Assembly: GCF_018613895.1 (NCBI RefSeq) | Contig: NZ_JAGGPH010000010.1 | Location: forward strand, 1-39,741 | Direction of reading: 5' to 3' | Length of the DNA stretch: 39,741 nucleotides | Source: Curtobacterium sp. ISL-83 | GTDB taxonomy: Bacteria > Actinomycetota > Actinomycetes > Actinomycetales > Microbacteriaceae | In this document: piece after piece, positions 1-7,860 of the stretch | Layout of the letters: the number at the start of each line of letters is the position of its first letter | Position numbering within the stretch: position 1 is the stretch's first letter | Position numbers and translations under genes: made by a program | Notes under the pieces: generated by a model | Database searches by the model: none | What the model was told of the DNA's origin: nothing | What the model saw: the letters and a program-made list of their open reading frames with translations, nothing else

Positions 1-327
1 GGGCCAAGTCGACGCGTGCGTGCTGACGTCTGGCACGTCGATCGTGTTCCCCGTACGGAAGCAATCGATGCACGGCCCTTCCGCCGTTCCTAACTGCGCC
101 TCTTCCGCATCGCTGCTCCGCTCGCTCGTCGACGCGACGACGTGCAGACGTCCGGCACGGTCGGCGAGGACGATGCCCGCCTCGGTCGCGGAAGTGAACC
201 GGACGCACGCGTCGATCACCCGGTCCATCGCGTCCAGCACGTCGAGCCCGGGATCCAACACCGCCGCCAGCGCGCCCGGTAGCTCGTCAAAGCGATCACT
301 GCCATCTCGCTCCGGTGCCCTCGTCAT
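1..327 (-). CDS. GAF domain protein, probably GAF-ANTAR regulator (3' end outside window)
   Basis: The minus-strand frame opens with an ATG at 325-327 and stays open to the left edge, giving 109 residues of an incomplete protein. Residues about 25-109 read as a GAF sensory domain, with the pattern TEAGIVLADRAGRLHVVAST followed by EGPCIDCFRTG. That pattern is typical of actinobacterial GAF proteins that carry a C-terminal ANTAR RNA-binding domain and act as antitermination-type regulators. The ANTAR part would lie outside the window, so that assignment is inferred. The gene is divergent from the AraC-type gene, across an upstream region of about 420 bp. Confidence 0.75.
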   Translation of the reverse strand, partial: MTRAPERDGSDRFDELPGALAAVLDPGLDVLDAMDRVIDACVRFTSATEAGIVLADRAGRLHVVASTSERSSDAEEAQLGTAEGPCIDCFRTGNTIDVPDVSTHASTWP

Positions 328-750
328 ACCGCCGACGGTACGTTGACCCACCCCCCTGCCGCCGCAGGCAGGACGTCGAACCCTCAGTCGCAGGGTCGCA
401 GGGTGGCGGTTTCGGACGACGACAGTTCACGAAGTGAAACGTCCACTTATCGACGTGTGTCCCGGACGGGGCCGCTGAAAGCGGTCGGGCGGGCGTATGG
501 TGACAGGACCGGGCGCGCTTTGCGGTCTCGTCGTCAGAACGATGTTCGCAGCCGCGAATCACTGACGCAGCGAGATGGCCCGGCAGCGATGAGGCTTCCA
601 GCGCCTCACGGAAGGCCGGTCTCTGATGACCGCCACACGCTTCTTCCTACCGTCCAAATTTTTCCACGACGGAACCCCCCGAAACCCAGCCGTCCTCCTC
701 TTCGACGGCGCACGCATCTACCGCACGGTCTCCCGGACACGGTGCACCTC
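328..750. other. Intergenic region between divergent GAF and AraC-type genes
   Basis: No convincing gene was found. A 42-codon reading frame starts at ATG 626 behind a GGAAGG and stops at TGA 752-754. That stop overlaps the proposed GTG start of the AraC-type gene by the GTGA arrangement often seen in translational coupling. Its residues (start MTATRFFLPSKFFHDG) match no family I recognise. It could be a leader peptide, a remnant, or chance. Confidence 0.25.
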
Positions 751-1716
751 GTGACGGACCTGCAGAACGCCCCAGCAGCAATCGCTCCGATCATTGCCTT
801 CGCAGGAACCGACACGGCCAGCGCGATTCGCGACCTCTCAGGCCTGTACGCGGGCCGTGCGTGGTATTCATCCCACGTCGACTCTGACTACTGGTACAAG
901 TACGTCGCCGTTGGTGACGACCGGATGAGTATCCGCCGGTTCCAGATGCACGGCTACCTCCGCGGCGACGTCACGGTCGAGGACGAGGTTGTCGTGCAGT
1001 GGATCGAATCGGGCCGTGCTCGGGTGGACCTTGGCCGCAACGAGGTGCAGCTGCAACTCGGCGTCCCGACCCTGTTCCCGATCGAGCAACGCTTCGAGAT
1101 GGAGTACGAGGACTGGGACCAACGCCTCGTCCACCTCAGCCGCGACCTCGTCCTCGACGTCGCCGCGGAACGGTACCTCACCGACGGGACGATCGCGTTC
1201 GACCAGTCTGTCGCCCCAACCACGGACGCCGTTCTGCAGTGGCGTCGCTCCGTGGCGTCGGCGATGCACGCGCTCCGCTCGGAAGGCCCCTCGTCGCCAG
1301 CGTGGCAGGAAGCGCAACATGACGTTGCCCGGGCCCTGTTCGGGTTGTACCCGTTCCAGGGTGAGCCGCTTCCCGAGGGGTTCGGGAACCGGAAGAACGC
1401 GCGACTGCGCGCAGCGGTCGCGTTCATCCACGAACACGCAGCCGAACCGTTAACCGTCTCGGACATCGCCCACGCCGCAGCTATCAGCGTCCGCAGTCTC
1501 CAAGAGTCCTTCCAACGGGAACTCGACGTGGCGCCGATGAACTACCTCCGAGAAGTGCGACTCCGGCACGTCCACTCCGACCTCCTCAAAGCCGACCCGG
1601 ACGTCACGACGGTCGCGGAAATCGCCTCCACGTGGGGCTTCGGCCACATGGGCCGGTTCTCCCACGAGTACTTCAATCAGTTCGGCGAGTACCCGAAACA
1701 CACCCTCCGACGCTGA
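751..1716 (+). CDS. AraC/XylS family transcriptional regulator
   Basis: This 321-residue protein is a cytoplasmic DNA-binding regulator. The first 200 or so residues look like the AraC-like ligand-binding domain (SGLYAGRAW, then a run of beta-type sequence up to FEMEYEDWDQRLVHLSRD). The last 100 carry the double helix-turn-helix of the AraC family: LTVSDIAHAAAISVRSLQ, then REVRLRHVHSDLL, and the family-typical ending IASTWGFGHMGRFSHEYFNQFGEYP. The frame is open much further upstream, but the earlier residues are arginine- and proline-rich and not protein-like, so I place the start at GTG 751 (GTG 742 is an alternative). No strong ribosome site is visible. It lies just upstream of the broken moaA; its target is unknown. 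Confidence 0.8.
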   Translation: MTDLQNAPAAIAPIIAFAGTDTASAIRDLSGLYAGRAWYSSHVDSDYWYKYVAVGDDRMSIRRFQMHGYLRGDVTVEDEVVVQWIESGRARVDLGRNEVQLQLGVPTLFPIEQRFEMEYEDWDQRLVHLSRDLVLDVAAERYLTDGTIAFDQSVAPTTDAVLQWRRSVASAMHALRSEGPSSPAWQEAQHDVARALFGLYPFQGEPLPEGFGNRKNARLRAAVAFIHEHAAEPLTVSDIAHAAAISVRSLQESFQRELDVAPMNYLREVRLRHVHSDLLKADPDVTTVAEIASTWGFGHMGRFSHEYFNQFGEYPKHTLRR

Positions 1717-1737
1717 CGCGGGGCAAGAACGTACCCT

Positions 1738-2553
1738 GTGGAGCGCCATTCGTGCCCCGTGAGGGATCGTCCTCCGGGACGAGCGTGTGCCGCGGACCTG
1801 GCTGAGATCCTCCGGCGCACCAGGGAAGCGGCACCAGACGCGTCGATTTCGATGACGACCAACGGGGTCGGTCTCGACAAGCGCGTGGCCTCCCTCGTGC
1901 AGGCGGGCCTGACCCGGCTGAACATCTCGTTGGACACGATCGACCGGGATCACTTTGCCCGGCTGACCCGACGGGATCGTCTCCCGGCCGTTCTTGACGG
2001 TATCCGCGCAGCCCATGACGCCGGTCTGACACCGGTGAAGATCAACGCAGTCCTGATGCCGGAGACGCTCGATGGCGCCGTGGACCTGCTTGAGTGGTCC
2101 GTCGCGCATGGGTGCCGGCTGCGGTTCATCGAGCAGATGCCGTTGGATGCCGACGCCACGTGGGCGCGGAACAGCATGGTCACCGCGGAGCAGCTGTTGA
2201 GCGTGCTGCGGACCCGGTTCCGGCTGACGGAGCCGTTCCGAGAGGACCCGTCCGCTCCGGCTGAGGAATGGATTGTCGACGATGGCCCTGGAACGGTGGG
2301 GATCATCGCGTCGGTGACGCGTTCGTTCTGTGAGGACTGCGACCGCACCCGCATCACGGCGGAAGGGTCCGTTCGGTCATGTTTGTTCGGGGACGACGAA
2401 ACGGACCTTCGCGCGCTGCTTCGCCGGGACGCCGATGACGCCACCATCGCTGCGTGGTGGCAGGCGGCGATGTGGGGCAAGCAAGCCGGCCACGGGATCG
2501 ACAGCGCCGGGTTCGCCCGTCCGGCCAGGAGCATGGGAGCGATCGGTGGCTGA
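1738..2553 (+). pseudogene. moaA: 5'-truncated moaA (GTP 3',8-cyclase), radical-SAM N terminus missing
   Basis: Homology to MoaA begins abruptly at about 1792 ([10 protein letters not shown]) and continues to the end: [30 protein letters not shown], the substrate cluster cysteines in SFCEDCDRT plus RSCLF, and the C-terminal GG. Intact MoaA is about 330-360 residues. Here roughly the first 100 are missing, including the N-terminal CxxxCxxC that binds the radical-SAM cluster, so the product cannot be an active cyclase. Bases 1717-1791, between the AraC-type stop and the break, do not encode the missing part in any frame I read. moaD overlaps the 3' end by 8 bp, showing that the original operon order is kept. 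A functional moaA would have to lie elsewhere. Confidence 0.85.
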
Positions 2554-2797
2554 ATCAGGGACCCTCATCGTGCGGTACTTCGCCGCCGCTGCCGAAGCGG
2601 CCGGCCGTGACGAAGAAACCGTCGAGTTCACCGGCACTGTCGCGTCCCTCAAAGAGCTGTTGGTTGAGCTCCATGGGGCTTCGATGGAGCGAGTGCTCCG
2701 CGCTGGGTCGTTCCTGATCGGCGGGGTGGTGAGCCGGGATGACACGCTCCCTGTCGCAGGCCGGGTTGACGTGTTGCCCCCGTTCGCTGGGGGCTGA
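2546..2797 (+). CDS. moaD: Molybdopterin synthase small subunit MoaD
   Basis: The product is an 83-residue ubiquitin-like sulfur carrier. It ends in the diagnostic FAGG, whose terminal glycine is adenylated by MoeB, thiocarboxylated, and used by MoaE to insert the dithiolene sulfurs of molybdopterin. The beta-grasp core is visible as [12 protein letters not shown], the [10 protein letters not shown] helix and [12 protein letters not shown]. The start is GTG 2546, which overlaps the 3' end of moaA by 8 bp and implies translational coupling. Its partner genes moaE and moeB face it on the opposite strand. Length and end match the family, so the gene looks intact. Confidence 0.88.
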   Translation: MAESGTLIVRYFAAAAEAAGRDEETVEFTGTVASLKELLVELHGASMERVLRAGSFLIGGVVSRDDTLPVAGRVDVLPPFAGG

Positions 2798-2802
2798 CTA
2801 CC

Positions 2803-2816
2803 CCAACGGTCGTTGG
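2803..2816. terminator. Small inverted repeat between convergent moaD and moaE
   Basis: A perfect 6-bp stem, CCAACG / CGTTGG with a GT centre, lies in the 26-bp gap between the two converging stop codons. An outer GACT / AGTC pair extends it weakly. It could serve as a bidirectional terminator, but it is short and has no T-tract. Confidence 0.4.
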
Positions 2817-2823
2817 TACCGAG

Positions 2824-3237
2824 TCAGAGCCCTACCCATTCGGTGGTGCCGCCGGTGAGGTGTTGACGCTTCCAGATCGGGACGCGTGTCTTGATCAGGT
2901 CGACCAGGTGCGCGCACGCGGAGAACGCGTCGCCTCGGTGGGCCGTGCCGACGGCGGCGAACAGGGCGACGTCGCCGATTTTCAGGGACCCAGTCCGATG
3001 CACGGCGGCGACGGGCGCACCGGCCTCTTCAGCAACGATCAGGCAGCACTGCCGCAAGAACCGCTCCGCCTCTGGATGCGCCGAGTACTCCAGCCCCGAC
3101 ACGGCCGTTCCGTGGTCGTGGTTGCGGATGACGCCGCGGAACGTCACCACGGCACCATTGGCGTCGGAGGAGACAAACCGTTCGCACTCCGCCTCCTCAA
3201 TGGGCAGCCCGGTGACCAGGGATAGCACGTGCGCCAC
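2824..3237 (-). CDS. moaE: Molybdopterin synthase catalytic subunit MoaE
   Basis: The product is a 137-residue MoaE, which forms a heterotetramer with MoaD and converts precursor Z (cyclic pyranopterin monophosphate) to molybdopterin. Visible family features are GAVVTFRGVIRNHD, GLEYSAHPEAE, AAVHRTGSLKIGDVALFAAV, and the C-terminal IWKRQHL...TEWVGL carrying the catalytic lysine region. I choose GTG 3237 because AAGGAGGAACA precedes it with good spacing. An in-frame ATG at 3286-3288 would add 17 low-complexity residues. Before the IS insertion that ATG overlapped the moeB stop (TGATG), so it may also be used. The gene is now cut off from its upstream operon by the IS3 element. Confidence 0.88.
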   Translation of the reverse strand: MAHVLSLVTGLPIEEAECERFVSSDANGAVVTFRGVIRNHDHGTAVSGLEYSAHPEAERFLRQCCLIVAEEAGAPVAAVHRTGSLKIGDVALFAAVGTAHRGDAFSACAHLVDLIKTRVPIWKRQHLTGGTTEWVGL

Positions 3238-3310
3238 TGTTCCTCCTTGGTTCGCGGCTGCCGTTCCGGCTGGCCGGGAAGCTGTCATCAGTTCGCGGTC
3301 TCGGTTTGTT

Positions 3311-3338
3311 TGTTCCGCCCCGGGTTTAGTGGAGGCTC
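3311..3338 (+). repeat. Left terminal inverted repeat of the IS3 element
   Basis: This 28-bp end starts TGTTCCGCCCCGGG and pairs with 4584-4611, with about four mismatches. It lies after the OrfB stop with respect to transposase transcription. Confidence 0.85.
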
Positions 3339-4242
3339 GGTAGTGCCGCTTCGACGGTAGTCGGAGCGGGGTTGTGCCGATAGTGGTCGTGCTCGAACTC
3401 GACGGGTGGGATCATGCCGATTTCGCCGTGGAGACGTCGGTGGTTGAACCAGTCGACGTACTCGACCGTCGCGATCTCGAGGTCCTCGATGCCGCGCCAC
3501 GGGCCCTTGTTTCGGATCAGTTCGGCTTTGAAGATCGAGTTCACTGCCTCCGCGAGGGCGTTGTCATAGCTGTCGCCCTTCGACCCGACGGACGCGACCG
3601 CACCAGCTTCCTCGAGCCGGTCGGTGTAGCGGATGGCTCGATATTGGACTCCGCGGTCGCTGTGATCGATCAGGTTCGACAGGTCACGCCCCTCGCGTTG
3701 GCGGGTCCAGATGCCCATCTCGAGGGCATCGAGGACGAGGTCGGTGCGCATGTTCCGCGCCAGCTGCCACCCGACGATGTCCGGGAGAACACGTCCGTGA
3801 CGAACGCGGCGTCGACCCATCCAGAGAAGGTGCGGATGTAGGTGATGTCCGCGACCCAGAGCTGGTCCGGACTGGTCGCGGTGAACGCCCGCTGCACCAG
3901 GTCCGCTGGCCGGTCCCCGACCGGGCCCGGGACTGTCGTCTTCGGTCCCTTCCGCTTCGACACGCCCTGCAGCCCGGTGGCCTGCATGAGTCGTTCAACG
4001 GTGCATCGGGCTATCACGTGCCCTTCCCGACGCAGTTGCGCGTGGACCTTCCGGGCACCGCAAACGCCGTAATTCGTCCGGTGCACCCGCTCGACCTCTA
4101 CCGTGCGGGCGGCGTCGCTGACCGACCGGGCCGAGGGTGGCCGGGTCTTCGCGGCGTAGTAGCTTGACGGGGCGACCTGCAACGTGCGGCAGACCGGCTC
4201 GACCCCGAACTCATGCTTGTGGACGTCGATGAATGTGATCAT
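3326..4242 (-). pseudogene. IS3-family transposase OrfB, frameshifted in the DDE domain
   Basis: OrfB starts with an ATG at 4240-4242 that overlaps the OrfA stop. The first part carries YGVCGARKVHAQL and the first catalytic aspartate in LWVADITYI. At about 3776-3783 the frame breaks: FVTDVFSR should run on into IVGWQLARNMRTDLVLDAL, but that part lies in another frame, consistent with one lost base. The second part carries the second aspartate (DHSDRGVQY) and the glutamate region (NALAEAVNSIFKAEL), then the usual end WFNHRRLHGEIGMIPP. All catalytic residues are therefore encoded, but not in one frame. Unless this is a sequencing error, the element cannot move on its own transposase. Confidence 0.88.
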
Positions 4243-4559
4243 CTGCTGGACGGGCGGTCGAGCTCCGCCGCGAAGAAAGCCGACGCTGACTTCAGAATCG
4301 CATTCGCCCGCCGCAGCTCCCGAACCTCCCGCTCCAGGTCAGCGATCCGGCGGGCGTCAGCCGTCGTCACGCCGGGGACATCGCCGGCATCGATTTCGGC
4401 CTGCTTCACCCAGTTACGCAACGTCTCTGGATTGATACCCAACTGTCCGCTGATCCGAACCAGCGCACCCCGCCGGGTGTCAGGGTCACGGCGCGCTTCC
4501 ACCGTGAGCCGAACCGCACGCTCCCGAAGCTCCTCCGGGTACTTCCTCGGTGCTCCCAT
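4239..4559 (-). CDS. IS3-family transposase OrfA (helix-turn-helix protein)
   Basis: The 106-residue product begins MGAPRKYPEELRERAVRL, has the DNA-binding helix-turn-helix ISGQLGINPETLRNWVKQAE, and ends in a leucine-zipper-like coiled coil (RIADLEREVRELRRANAILKSA). This is the usual order for IS3 OrfA proteins, which bind the IS ends and, fused to OrfB by -1 frameshifting, form the active transposase. I choose ATG 4559 because GGGAGG lies 9 bases upstream; an ATG three codons earlier directly abuts that site. The stop codon overlaps the OrfB start. I see no classic A-rich slippery heptamer at the junction. Confidence 0.88.
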   Translation of the reverse strand: MGAPRKYPEELRERAVRLTVEARRDPDTRRGALVRISGQLGINPETLRNWVKQAEIDAGDVPGVTTADARRIADLEREVRELRRANAILKSASAFFAAELDRPSSR

Positions 4560-4564
4560 GCCTC

Positions 4565-5707
4565 TCATCCTCCCGTGGATTGGGAGCCTCCATCAGACCC
4601 GGGACGGAACAGTTCTGGGGCGGGGCGTGGGTTTTGTCGGCGGTAGGACTCCCAGGCCTCGATGCCGCCGGACAGATGCCGGACGGAGGTGAAGTGGTGT
4701 TCCTGTAACTGGGTGAGAGCCGATGCGGAGCGGCCACCGCGTTGGCAGTACACGATGATGTCCGCGTCGCGCGGCAGGCTGCTGAACGCTTCGGCGAGTG
4801 AGTTCAACGGCATCAGGACCGCACCGGGTATGGACGACACCGCCCATTCTTCCGGCTCCCGGACGTCGATCAGGGTCGGCTGGTGTGGTGATGCGAGGGC
4901 GCTTTCCAGTTCCTCCGGCGTGATCGTGTCCGCGCCGCCGTCGCCGCAGAACAGCGCGTAGTCGATCAGTTCCGTCACTGGCGGCGCTGTCGGGTCGGAG
5001 GCGTAGGGCAGTTCACGGAAGGTGCCGGAGAGGGCGTCGAAGAGGGTCACCCGGCCGAGGAGCGGCTTACCGATGCCGGTGATGATCTTGATCGTCTCCG
5101 TCGCCATGATTCCCCCGATTACCGTGCACACGGTTGGCAGGACGCCGCCCTCGGCGCAGGAAAGCACCGACCCGGGTGCGGGCGGGACCGGGAACAGATC
5201 CCGGTAGTGCGGCCCCTTCGCAGCCCAGGCAACGCTGACCTGTCCGCCGTATTGCGACACCGCACCCCACACCAAGGGGATGCCGCTCAGGATGGCGGCG
5301 TCGTTCGCGAGATAGCGGGTCGCGAAATTATCGCTTCCATCGACGACGAGGTCGTAGTCGCGGAAGATGTTCAACGCGTTCTCGGAGGTCAACCGGAGCG
5401 CGTACGTCCGTACCGTCGTGGCTGGGTTCAGCGCTCGGATACTCGCCCGTGCAGATTCGACCTTCAACTGCCCGATGTTGGCATGCCCGTGGATGTGTTG
5501 CCGGTGCAGGTTGCTTGCTTCGACGACGTCATCGTCAACGATCCCGAGTGTGCCGACCCCTGCTCCTGCGAGAGCGGGTAGCACAGGACTTCCAAGACCC
5601 CCGGCACCGATCACGAGAACCCGGGCCATACGAAGAGCATCCTGCCCGCGTTCACCGAACCCCGGCAGGCTCGTCTGCCGCGAATACTGGTTGTCGGTGA
5701 GATCCAT
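4565..5707 (-). CDS. moeB: MoeB-type adenylyltransferase fused to rhodanese domain, C terminus altered by IS
   Basis: This 380-residue protein activates the MoaD C terminus with ATP and probably supplies sulfur through its own rhodanese domain. Residues 1-250 are the E1-like fold: VLVIGAGGLGSPVLPALAGA for ATP binding, DDDVVEASNLHRQ, and VDGSDNFATRYLAND. Only one cysteine of the first zinc CxxC pair is present (SCAEGG), so the zinc site seen in E. coli MoeB may be lost. Residues about 270-360 are a rhodanese domain with the active-site loop VYCQRGGRSAS. The IS3 element replaces the native tail after APE: the original ended QTETAN and the current one runs about 17 residues into the IS end. Both catalytic domains are upstream of the change. 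RBS-like GAGAGGATC precedes the ATG. Confidence 0.9.
   Translation of the reverse strand: MDLTDNQYSRQTSLPGFGERGQDALRMARVLVIGAGGLGSPVLPALAGAGVGTLGIVDDDVVEASNLHRQHIHGHANIGQLKVESARASIRALNPATTVRTYALRLTSENALNIFRDYDLVVDGSDNFATRYLANDAAILSGIPLVWGAVSQYGGQVSVAWAAKGPHYRDLFPVPPAPGSVLSCAEGGVLPTVCTVIGGIMATETIKIITGIGKPLLGRVTLFDALSGTFRELPYASDPTAPPVTELIDYALFCGDGGADTITPEELESALASPHQPTLIDVREPEEWAVSSIPGAVLMPLNSLAEAFSSLPRDADIIVYCQRGGRSASALTQLQEHHFTSVRHLSGGIEAWESYRRQNPRPAPELFRPGSDGGSQSTGG
4584..4611 (-). repeat. Right terminal inverted repeat of the IS3 element
   Basis: Read on the minus strand this end starts TGTTCCGTCCCGGG. It lies upstream of OrfA and now also forms part of the extended moeB reading frame. Confidence 0.85.
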
Positions 5708-5718
5708 GTCTGATCCTC

Positions 5719-5862
5719 TCAGAGTGTCTCTGGCGCTGCGATCGGGTACGTGCGGCGGAGCTCGGCGACGGCGGGTGCGCTCGTCCGGCCGCCAGGGATC
5801 GCAGCAAGACGGGTTGCTGCCCTTGGCTGCCCACCAGCGCGTGGCCCGGTCAACGGCGCCAC
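5719..5862 (-). CDS. Possible small protein between moeA and moeB (47 aa)
   Basis: A GTG at 5860-5862 overlaps the moeA stop by 13 bp and opens a 47-codon frame that ends 12 bp before moeB. The C-terminal half, VAELRRTYPIAAPETL, has protein-like composition, and the frame fills the only gap of this size in an otherwise tightly packed operon. I do not recognise a family. It may be a real small protein, the tail of a lost gene, or simply a spacer. Confidence 0.3.
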   Translation of the reverse strand: MAPLTGPRAGGQPRAATRLAAIPGGRTSAPAVAELRRTYPIAAPETL

Positions 5863-7025
5863 GGGAGTGGAAGCACTCCTACTCGGTCGCCGGCGGCAAC
5901 GCCGGCTTCGGGGATGAGCGCGAGCGCGTCGGCATGCAGGAGGCCGCTGACCATCGCAGCGCCTTGCCGGCCGACGGGCAGCACGCCGTCCCACTGCTCG
6001 CGCACCGCCACCAGTCGCGTTGTCCTCGGCCGTCCAGGGATCGCTTCTCCGGCGAGCCGCGGCAGCACGCGCTCGGGCGGCGCCCCAAGCATTCCGGTGA
6101 GGACCGGCAGTCCTAACGCCACGAGCGCGGCGAGAGCGGCGAACGGGTTACCGGGGAGGGCAATCACAGGGACACCGTCTGGGCGAGCGGCGACAACGGT
6201 GGGATGACCCGGCCGGATCGGGACGCTGCGCGCCACGACTTCTGCGTGGAGCGAGATGAGCGCGTTGATGACGTGGTCGGCGGTTCCGCCGCCGGTGCCG
6301 CCGGTTGATATCACGATGTCGACGTCCTCCGCGGAGAGCGCTTCTAGAACGCTTGCGGGATCGTCGCGGACCCGTGAGACCATCACGGTCTCGGCCCCAT
6401 AACTGCCGAGGATTGCTGGGAGGACCGGGCCGTAGGTGTCGCGGACCTGGCCAGCCTCGGGCACGCCACGGGTGATGACCTCGTCCCCGATGAGGACGAG
6501 CGCGGCCCGGGGACGCCGGACAACGGTGACTTCGTCGGTGCCCGACGCGGCGGCGGCGGCGATCACGGCAGGAGAGGCGTGGGTACCGGAGGATGCGATC
6601 CGATCACCGCGGTGTACTTCCTCTCCCGAGTGCCGGATGTCGGTTCCATCCGTCGGCGCGGGGGCGGCAGGGAGCAGGTGGAGGACGTCGGCGAGGATCT
6701 CGGCCCGCTCAAGCCTGACGACGGCTGATGCTCCTGGCGGGATCGCCCCGCCCGTGGTGATCGCGCGCGCCGCACCTGCCGGCAGCGGCGGTCCCGGTGG
6801 TGCGCCCATCCGCACCACCCCATCGACATGCCAGGGCCCGGCGCCGGCGACGACCCAGCCGTCCATCGCCGACGAGTCCGCCACGGGCAACGACGTGCGC
6901 GCGTGCACATCAGCGGCGAGGGTGCGGCCGTGCGCATCGGCCAGAGTAACCGTCTCGGGGCCGAGCGCCCGGCTGACCCCGAGCGCGTGCAGGACTCGCC
7001 GTGCGGTGAGAAGATCAGCGCTCAT
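5850..7025 (-). CDS. moeA: Molybdopterin molybdenumtransferase MoeA
   Basis: This 391-residue protein inserts molybdate into adenylated molybdopterin, the last step of basic Mo-cofactor synthesis. Diagnostic segments are LPVADSSAMDGWVV near residue 50, ITTGGAIPPGASAVVRLE near 95, ALVLIGDEV and RDTYGPVLPAIL near 195, DIVISTGGTGGGTADHV near 245, and RPGHPTVVA followed by ALPGNPFAALAALVAL near 290. The C-terminal beta domain is complete, and the length is normal. The ATG overlaps the stop of the upstream DUF6457 gene by 4 bp, so the two are translationally coupled. The molybdopterin oxidoreductase upstream is the likely user of the cofactor. Confidence 0.92.
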   Translation of the reverse strand: MSADLLTARRVLHALGVSRALGPETVTLADAHGRTLAADVHARTSLPVADSSAMDGWVVAGAGPWHVDGVVRMGAPPGPPLPAGAARAITTGGAIPPGASAVVRLERAEILADVLHLLPAAPAPTDGTDIRHSGEEVHRGDRIASSGTHASPAVIAAAAASGTDEVTVVRRPRAALVLIGDEVITRGVPEAGQVRDTYGPVLPAILGSYGAETVMVSRVRDDPASVLEALSAEDVDIVISTGGTGGGTADHVINALISLHAEVVARSVPIRPGHPTVVAARPDGVPVIALPGNPFAALAALVALGLPVLTGMLGAPPERVLPRLAGEAIPGRPRTTRLVAVREQWDGVLPVGRQGAAMVSGLLHADALALIPEAGVAAGDRVGVLPLPWRR

Positions 7026-7264
7026 GCGGTCGGAGCAGTCGGTAAGGATCCGCCGACTACGTTCAGCGCGTCGGCGAGCGGCATGCCCCGACCGACGGCA
7101 ACGCCCGAGATGTATGCCGTGAGCGGTGCCGCCGGTCGGGCGACACCCCGCGCCGCATCACGGGCCAGATTAACCACCGAGTCGACGTCAACGACGAGGT
7201 CGTCGATGCCCAACGCCGTCTGCAGTTCGGCTGCCCAGGTGTCGAGCTCGGCGGGGTGCGTCAT
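7022..7264 (-). CDS. DUF6457 domain protein
   Basis: The product is an 80-residue helical protein containing VVNLARDAARGVARPAAPLTAYISGVAVGRG, split here only by its helix boundaries. That is the signature of DUF6457, a domain that in actinobacteria stands next to, or is fused to, the guanylyltransferase MobA of Mo-cofactor metabolism. The start is ATG 7264 with AAAGGAAC upstream. Its stop overlaps the moeA start by 4 bp. Its biochemical role is unknown; the context suggests help in cofactor maturation. No MobA is visible in this window. Confidence 0.8.
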   Translation of the reverse strand: MTHPAELDTWAAELQTALGIDDLVVDVDSVVNLARDAARGVARPAAPLTAYISGVAVGRGMPLADALNVVGGSLPTAPTA

Positions 7265-7299
7265 CCGTTCCTTTCGGTCGATTCTGGAGGCCGCGGTCT

Positions 7300-7311
7300 G
7301 GGGGGGGGGGG
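7300..7311. repeat. Twelve-base G homopolymer
   Basis: A run of 12 G (12 C on the coding strand) lies in the 131-bp gap between the helical-protein gene (7396-7860) and the DUF6457 gene, 36 bp upstream of the DUF6457 start. Such runs slip easily in replication and are also error-prone to sequence. Confidence 0.85.
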
Positions 7312-7395
7312 AGCCCGGGGCCGCGACGGTGTTGTTCACTCGCGCCGATGTCGTCCTTGAGCGGCGTTGTCGGTTTGGGCAGCTGGAGGGCCCGC

Positions 7396-7860
7396 TCAGG
7401 AGGCGATGAGGAGTGCCTGTTCCGCGGCGGATTTGAGCTTTGTGGTGAGCCACGCGACCTGGACCTCGGTCTGCTCGAAGCAGTCCGTTGCCACCTCGAG
7501 GAGTGTGCTGTCCTGGAGGCCCTTGGCCGCCTGCATGACCAGCGTCCACGACGTGCCCACCAGCCCCGCAAGCATGTACAGGTCCTGCAGGTCACGGAGC
7601 AGCCCGGCCGGCCCCTCCCTGGTCGAGGTGATCGGCTTCGGGTCGAAGTGACTTGGCTCCTCGCCGTGGCCGGGCTTGGGAAAAAGGGCGACGGCGGTCG
7701 CTGCGGCGGCGGCGTGTTCATCGCATTGCCTCGCGAGCGTGTGCGCGAGGTGGTAAACGTCCACCTCCGCTGCGTGTCCTTCCGCGACGGTGCGGAATGA
7801 GTCCGCCAGCACGGTTTCGCTCCTCTGGAGCAGTCCGAGGTACACGGGGAGCAGCATCAC
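7396..7860 (-). CDS. Small helical protein coupled to the molybdopterin oxidoreductase
   Basis: This 154-residue protein has no name I can give with confidence. It is almost entirely helical. Its first half has a four-helix-bundle look with regularly spaced His, Asp and Glu residues (YLGLLQRSETVLADSF, HAAEVDVYHLAHTLARQCDEHA), resembling ferritin-like proteins without a clear di-iron motif. The second half, DLQDLYMLAGLVGTSWTLVM, is hydrophobic enough for membrane or partner contact. No signal peptide is seen. The ATG overlaps the stop of the oxidoreductase by 4 bp (ATGA), so the two are almost certainly made together. An accessory role for that enzyme is the natural inference. Confidence 0.75.
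   Translation of the reverse strand: MMLLPVYLGLLQRSETVLADSFRTVAEGHAAEVDVYHLAHTLARQCDEHAAAAATAVALFPKPGHGEEPSHFDPKPITSTREGPAGLLRDLQDLYMLAGLVGTSWTLVMQAAKGLQDSTLLEVATDCFEQTEVQVAWLTTKLKSAAEQALLIAS

Larger units (their letters stand above)
3311..4611 (-). mobile_element. IS3-family insertion sequence, 1301 bp, inserted at the 3' end of moeB
   Basis: Both ends are visible. The left end begins TGTTCCGCCCCGGG at 3311 and the right end, read on the other strand, begins TGTTCCGTCCCGGG at 4611. About 24 of 28 terminal bases agree and the tips are the usual TG...CA. The trinucleotide GTT lies directly outside both ends (3308-3310 and 4612-4614), which is a 3-bp target duplication of IS3-family size. Inside are an OrfA with a helix-turn-helix and a DDE-type OrfB with a frameshift. 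The IS lies within the last codons of moeB and ends 23 bp before the in-frame ATG of moaE. Confidence 0.92.

Noticed and set aside
343..750. N-terminal extension of the AraC-type gene
   Set aside because: The frame is open, but the residues are Arg/Pro/Ser-rich and unlike AraC proteins; the conserved domain begins after 751.
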